A DNA stretch of 47,446 bases, taken from the NCBI GenBank assembly GCA_003151625.1, contig PLYC01000010.1, positions 68,283 through 115,728 of the forward strand, in the 5' to 3' direction. The notes under the pieces are model-generated. The model saw nothing but the letters and a program-made list of their open reading frames with translations, was not told the DNA's origin and searched no databases. Shown here one piece after another: positions 46,601-47,446 of the stretch (position 1 is its first letter; every line of letters begins with the position of its first letter). The DNA comes from Candidatus Doudnabacteria bacterium (GTDB taxonomy: Bacteria > Patescibacteriota > Doudnabacteria > UBA920). The position numbers and the translations under genes were made by a program.

Positions 46601-47446
46601 GTGGAACCGGGTTGAATCCAATTGACTGATTGGCTGCCGCTGGGAAGATTGGCAAAATCCTGTTCAGCATCATTATCTTTCTTAACATAGACGCGGACAT
46701 TATTGACATTGGAGGTAGACCAGGAAACTGTGGCGCTGCTCGGACACTGGAAATTACCGACATTAAAAGAATTTACCGTGGGGGTGGGGGTATTTTGGTT
46801 AACTAAAACGCTACAGGAATCGGTTGACCCCGCACTGCTAACAATGACTGTTTTGTATCCGGAAGTTGTAAAGGTTCCGCTATAAATATTTGTGCCGCTA
46901 CCTCCAAAACTAAAGGCTGTCCCGTCTGTAGAGTTAACGGAATAATTACCGTCACCGCCGGAAGCTTGAATATTAAAGATATCTCCCAAATTAATGGATC
47001 CGCTGTCATGTGGATAACAAACTGTGGCAGGATATGAAGTTGTACAAGCGTTAGACGCGGGATTTAAAGTTTGAATTTGGTCGGAAATACCGTCTCCGTG
47101 CAGTCTAAATACATAGGTGGAGCCGGGCTGAATCCAATTGACTGATTGGCTGCCGCTGGGAAGATTGGCAAAATCCTGTTCAGCATCGTTGTTGGTCTTA
47201 ACGTATAAACGAACATTGTTGACGTTGGAAGTTGACCAGGAAATATTTCCGGTGCTGGGACATTGAAAACTGGCATTAAAAGAATTGACGGTTGGGGTAG
47301 GAGGAGGAGTGCCGCCACCACAAGCATCAGCCGCCGGGCTTAAAGTCTGAGTCTGATCGGAAATCCCGTCTCCGTGCAGTCTAAATACGTAGGTGGAACC
47401 GGGTTGAATCCAATTTACTGTTTGGCTGCCGCTGGGAAGATTGGCA
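43627..47446 (-). CDS. Giant DUF11-repeat surface protein (continues past right edge)
   Basis: At least 1,273 residues; the frame is open to the window edge, so the true start lies outside. The edge part has three copies of a module (VYVKKDNDAEQDFANLPSGS, QSVNWIQPGSTYVFRLHGDG, ISDQTQTLSPAADACG). Next come Ig-like segments, then five DUF11 repeats. Each of these starts LSITKQVxN, runs through VxYxITVTNTGxxTANNVxVxDTLP and ends NTAxAxSDNAxSVxxxAxVTV. A Thr/Asn-rich low-complexity linker separates the third and fourth. The C-terminus is VAPKTGADTNAFVFSTMLTA then LAAVFQKRKTLMQ: a PxTG-like box, hydrophobic stretch and basic tail, as in sortase substrates. It is probably an adhesive or coat protein. 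A terminator lies 96 nt downstream. Confidence 0.88.
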   Translation of the reverse strand, partial: ANLPSGSQTVNWIQPGSTYVFRLHGDGISDQTQTLSPAADACGGGTPPPTPTVNSFNASFQCPSTGNISWSTSNVNNVRLYVKTNNDAEQDFANLPSGSQSVNWIQPGSTYVFRLHGDGISDQIQTLNPASNACTTSYPATVCYPHDSGSINLGDIFNIQASGGDGNYSVNSTDGTAFSFGGSGTNIYSGTFTTSGYKTVIVSSAGSTDSCSVLVNQNTPTPTVNSFNVGNFQCPSSATVSWSTSNVNNVRVYVKKDNDAEQDFANLPSGSQSVNWIQPGSTYVFRLHGDGISDQTQTLSPAADACGTTQNAQLSITKQVRNLGPSQTGNYAKTASAKPGDTVRYLITVTNTSSVTANNVTISDTQGSNATNITTSGVNGSSVSTSGSLQSGLNFGSVAAGGSVTVTYTMAVNATSGTYTNTATASASNANSVSDSATVTVSSTPICQADSNFALNVSTPVKNGSNYSVTLTWSSTGSNQIKITQINPGSSYENTVTIGNSSGSQTVTGLLAGSSYTFKMYDNTCNTFLTSAQVTTPANAGQLTCSVGNSTINSGQQANFTAQGGNSPYNWSGDGSPSNGSGTSYNPTYTNTSNSSANHTVTVSSSDGQTANCSVIVNGTPVAQNGVIVLTKTVKNITGNDSGYSHSTVGKKDDILQYQIQVSAGTSVNLNNVTVTDSFDPGITVINGSTQVSGQPSGSGLGTGLTFQTISQTPVTITYQAKINITSGTINNTASARADNANSVQDQALVTVNFVQQGQPTLSITKQVSNLTKGGGYSSSVTASKGDVVKYQVIVKNIGQATAKNVYVNDNNPTGVQPLSNITVSTSFTGGIPQGISIGDLQAGSSVTVTYQGTVNVTASTNDVNINNTATVSSDNAASQTAQALVTVPGTASSNNGGSTTNNNCVNLSCNTTTTTTTNTDNSVNNSNNTTNTNNSVNNSNNSTVTNSYTYNNTVYISSNGNVVPANQFSQLSITKGVRNSFGGTYGNSVNVNNGDTAQFEIVVTNTGSATANNVRVTDTLPGGLSLIPGSITVNGTNASDNNLYNGMYLGNLTSGQPARIDFQVSVNGNTSASIQNIANASSDNAGTVQASAWVFINGTGNVLGSNVNLSYSKSAFNNTKNQDASSIAASKEDYITYTLTVSNSGNSPANNFIITDDLSQVLPYADMSDNGGGSLNGNIITFPGITVPANGSVTRSFQVRVKYSLSPSLSYVMTNTYGNTVTIRINIPQVLGAFVAPKTGADTNAFVFSTMLTALAAVFQKRKTLMQLIFT
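46524..47446. repeat. Three near-identical coding modules in the DUF11 gene
   Basis: Copies near 46530-46760, 47046-47275 and 47323 to the edge share long identical DNA runs (for example CCGTCTCCGTGCAGTCTAAA and GGCTGCCGCTGGGAAGATTG). Third-position differences are few, which points to recent duplication or gene conversion. Confidence 0.85.

Noticed and set aside
46524-47446. CRISPR-like regular repeats near the right edge
   Set aside because: The repeats are coding modules of about 230 nt in one open frame of the DUF11 protein.
1-47446. tRNA genes, rRNA genes, replication origin, prophage
   Set aside because: I looked for tRNA-like cloverleaf ends, DnaA-box clusters and phage structural genes and saw none I could support.

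Overview
The window looks like a chromosomal segment of a Patescibacteria (Candidate Phyla Radiation) genome; class cannot be fixed from sequence alone. Grounds: AT-rich DNA, almost every gene on the minus strand, short or reduced versions of universal genes (a 595-residue AlaRS without the C-terminal domains, a shrunken RNase P RNA), many genes without a Shine-Dalgarno, and a large share of coding capacity spent on glycosyltransferases and secreted surface proteins. UGA is a stop here: the IMPase-like gene ends in TGA inside an ATGA overlap with the next gene.

Layout. 1-6524: envelope polysaccharide genes (MurG-like fragment cut by the left edge, three GT4 glycosyltransferases, a degenerate inositol-monophosphatase-like protein, a polyprenyl-phosphate sugar transferase). 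6648-7063: RNase P RNA on the plus strand with consensus promoter and terminator. 7103-7894: SIMPL-domain protein. 8047-12224: copper module (CopA-type ATPase, an HMA-TauE/SafE-cupredoxin fusion, a small membrane protein). 12387-13202: MNT/HEPN toxin-antitoxin remnant between 30-bp direct repeats; the HEPN gene has an early stop. 13397-13837: unknown protein with strong expression signals. 14068-19017: ribosomal operon infA-rpmJ-rpsM-rpsK-rpsD-rpoA-rplQ-rplM-rpsI with promoter and terminator. 19180-26084: membrane-anchored protein, glucose-6-phosphate isomerase, AlaRS, S41 protease and two unknown proteins. 26231-34015: second polysaccharide cluster (two GT2, O-antigen ligase-like protein, GT4, RibL/TagD-like nucleotidyltransferase, Wzx-like flippase). 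34081-37083: the only plus-strand protein genes, including a transglycosylase-like protein and an HXXEE-family gene split by an insertion with a transposase remnant. 37205-43112: two secreted proteins sharing a C-terminal repeat, a GT2 and a GalE with an antitoxin-like N-terminus. 43627-47446: a giant DUF11 surface protein running off the right edge.

Together, the sugar isomerase, epimerase, priming transferase, glycosyltransferases, flippase and ligase could make and export a lipid-linked glycan, and the subtilisin, lysozyme-like, transglycosylase-like, S41 and DUF11 proteins are its likely surface neighbours (inference).

The most unusual feature is the repeat landscape. Nearly every spacer carries its own palindromic word family, and three glycosyltransferase genes carry such palindromic elements in frame inside the coding sequence. 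Several genes also start only 6-11 nt after an extended -10 box, implying leaderless mRNAs.
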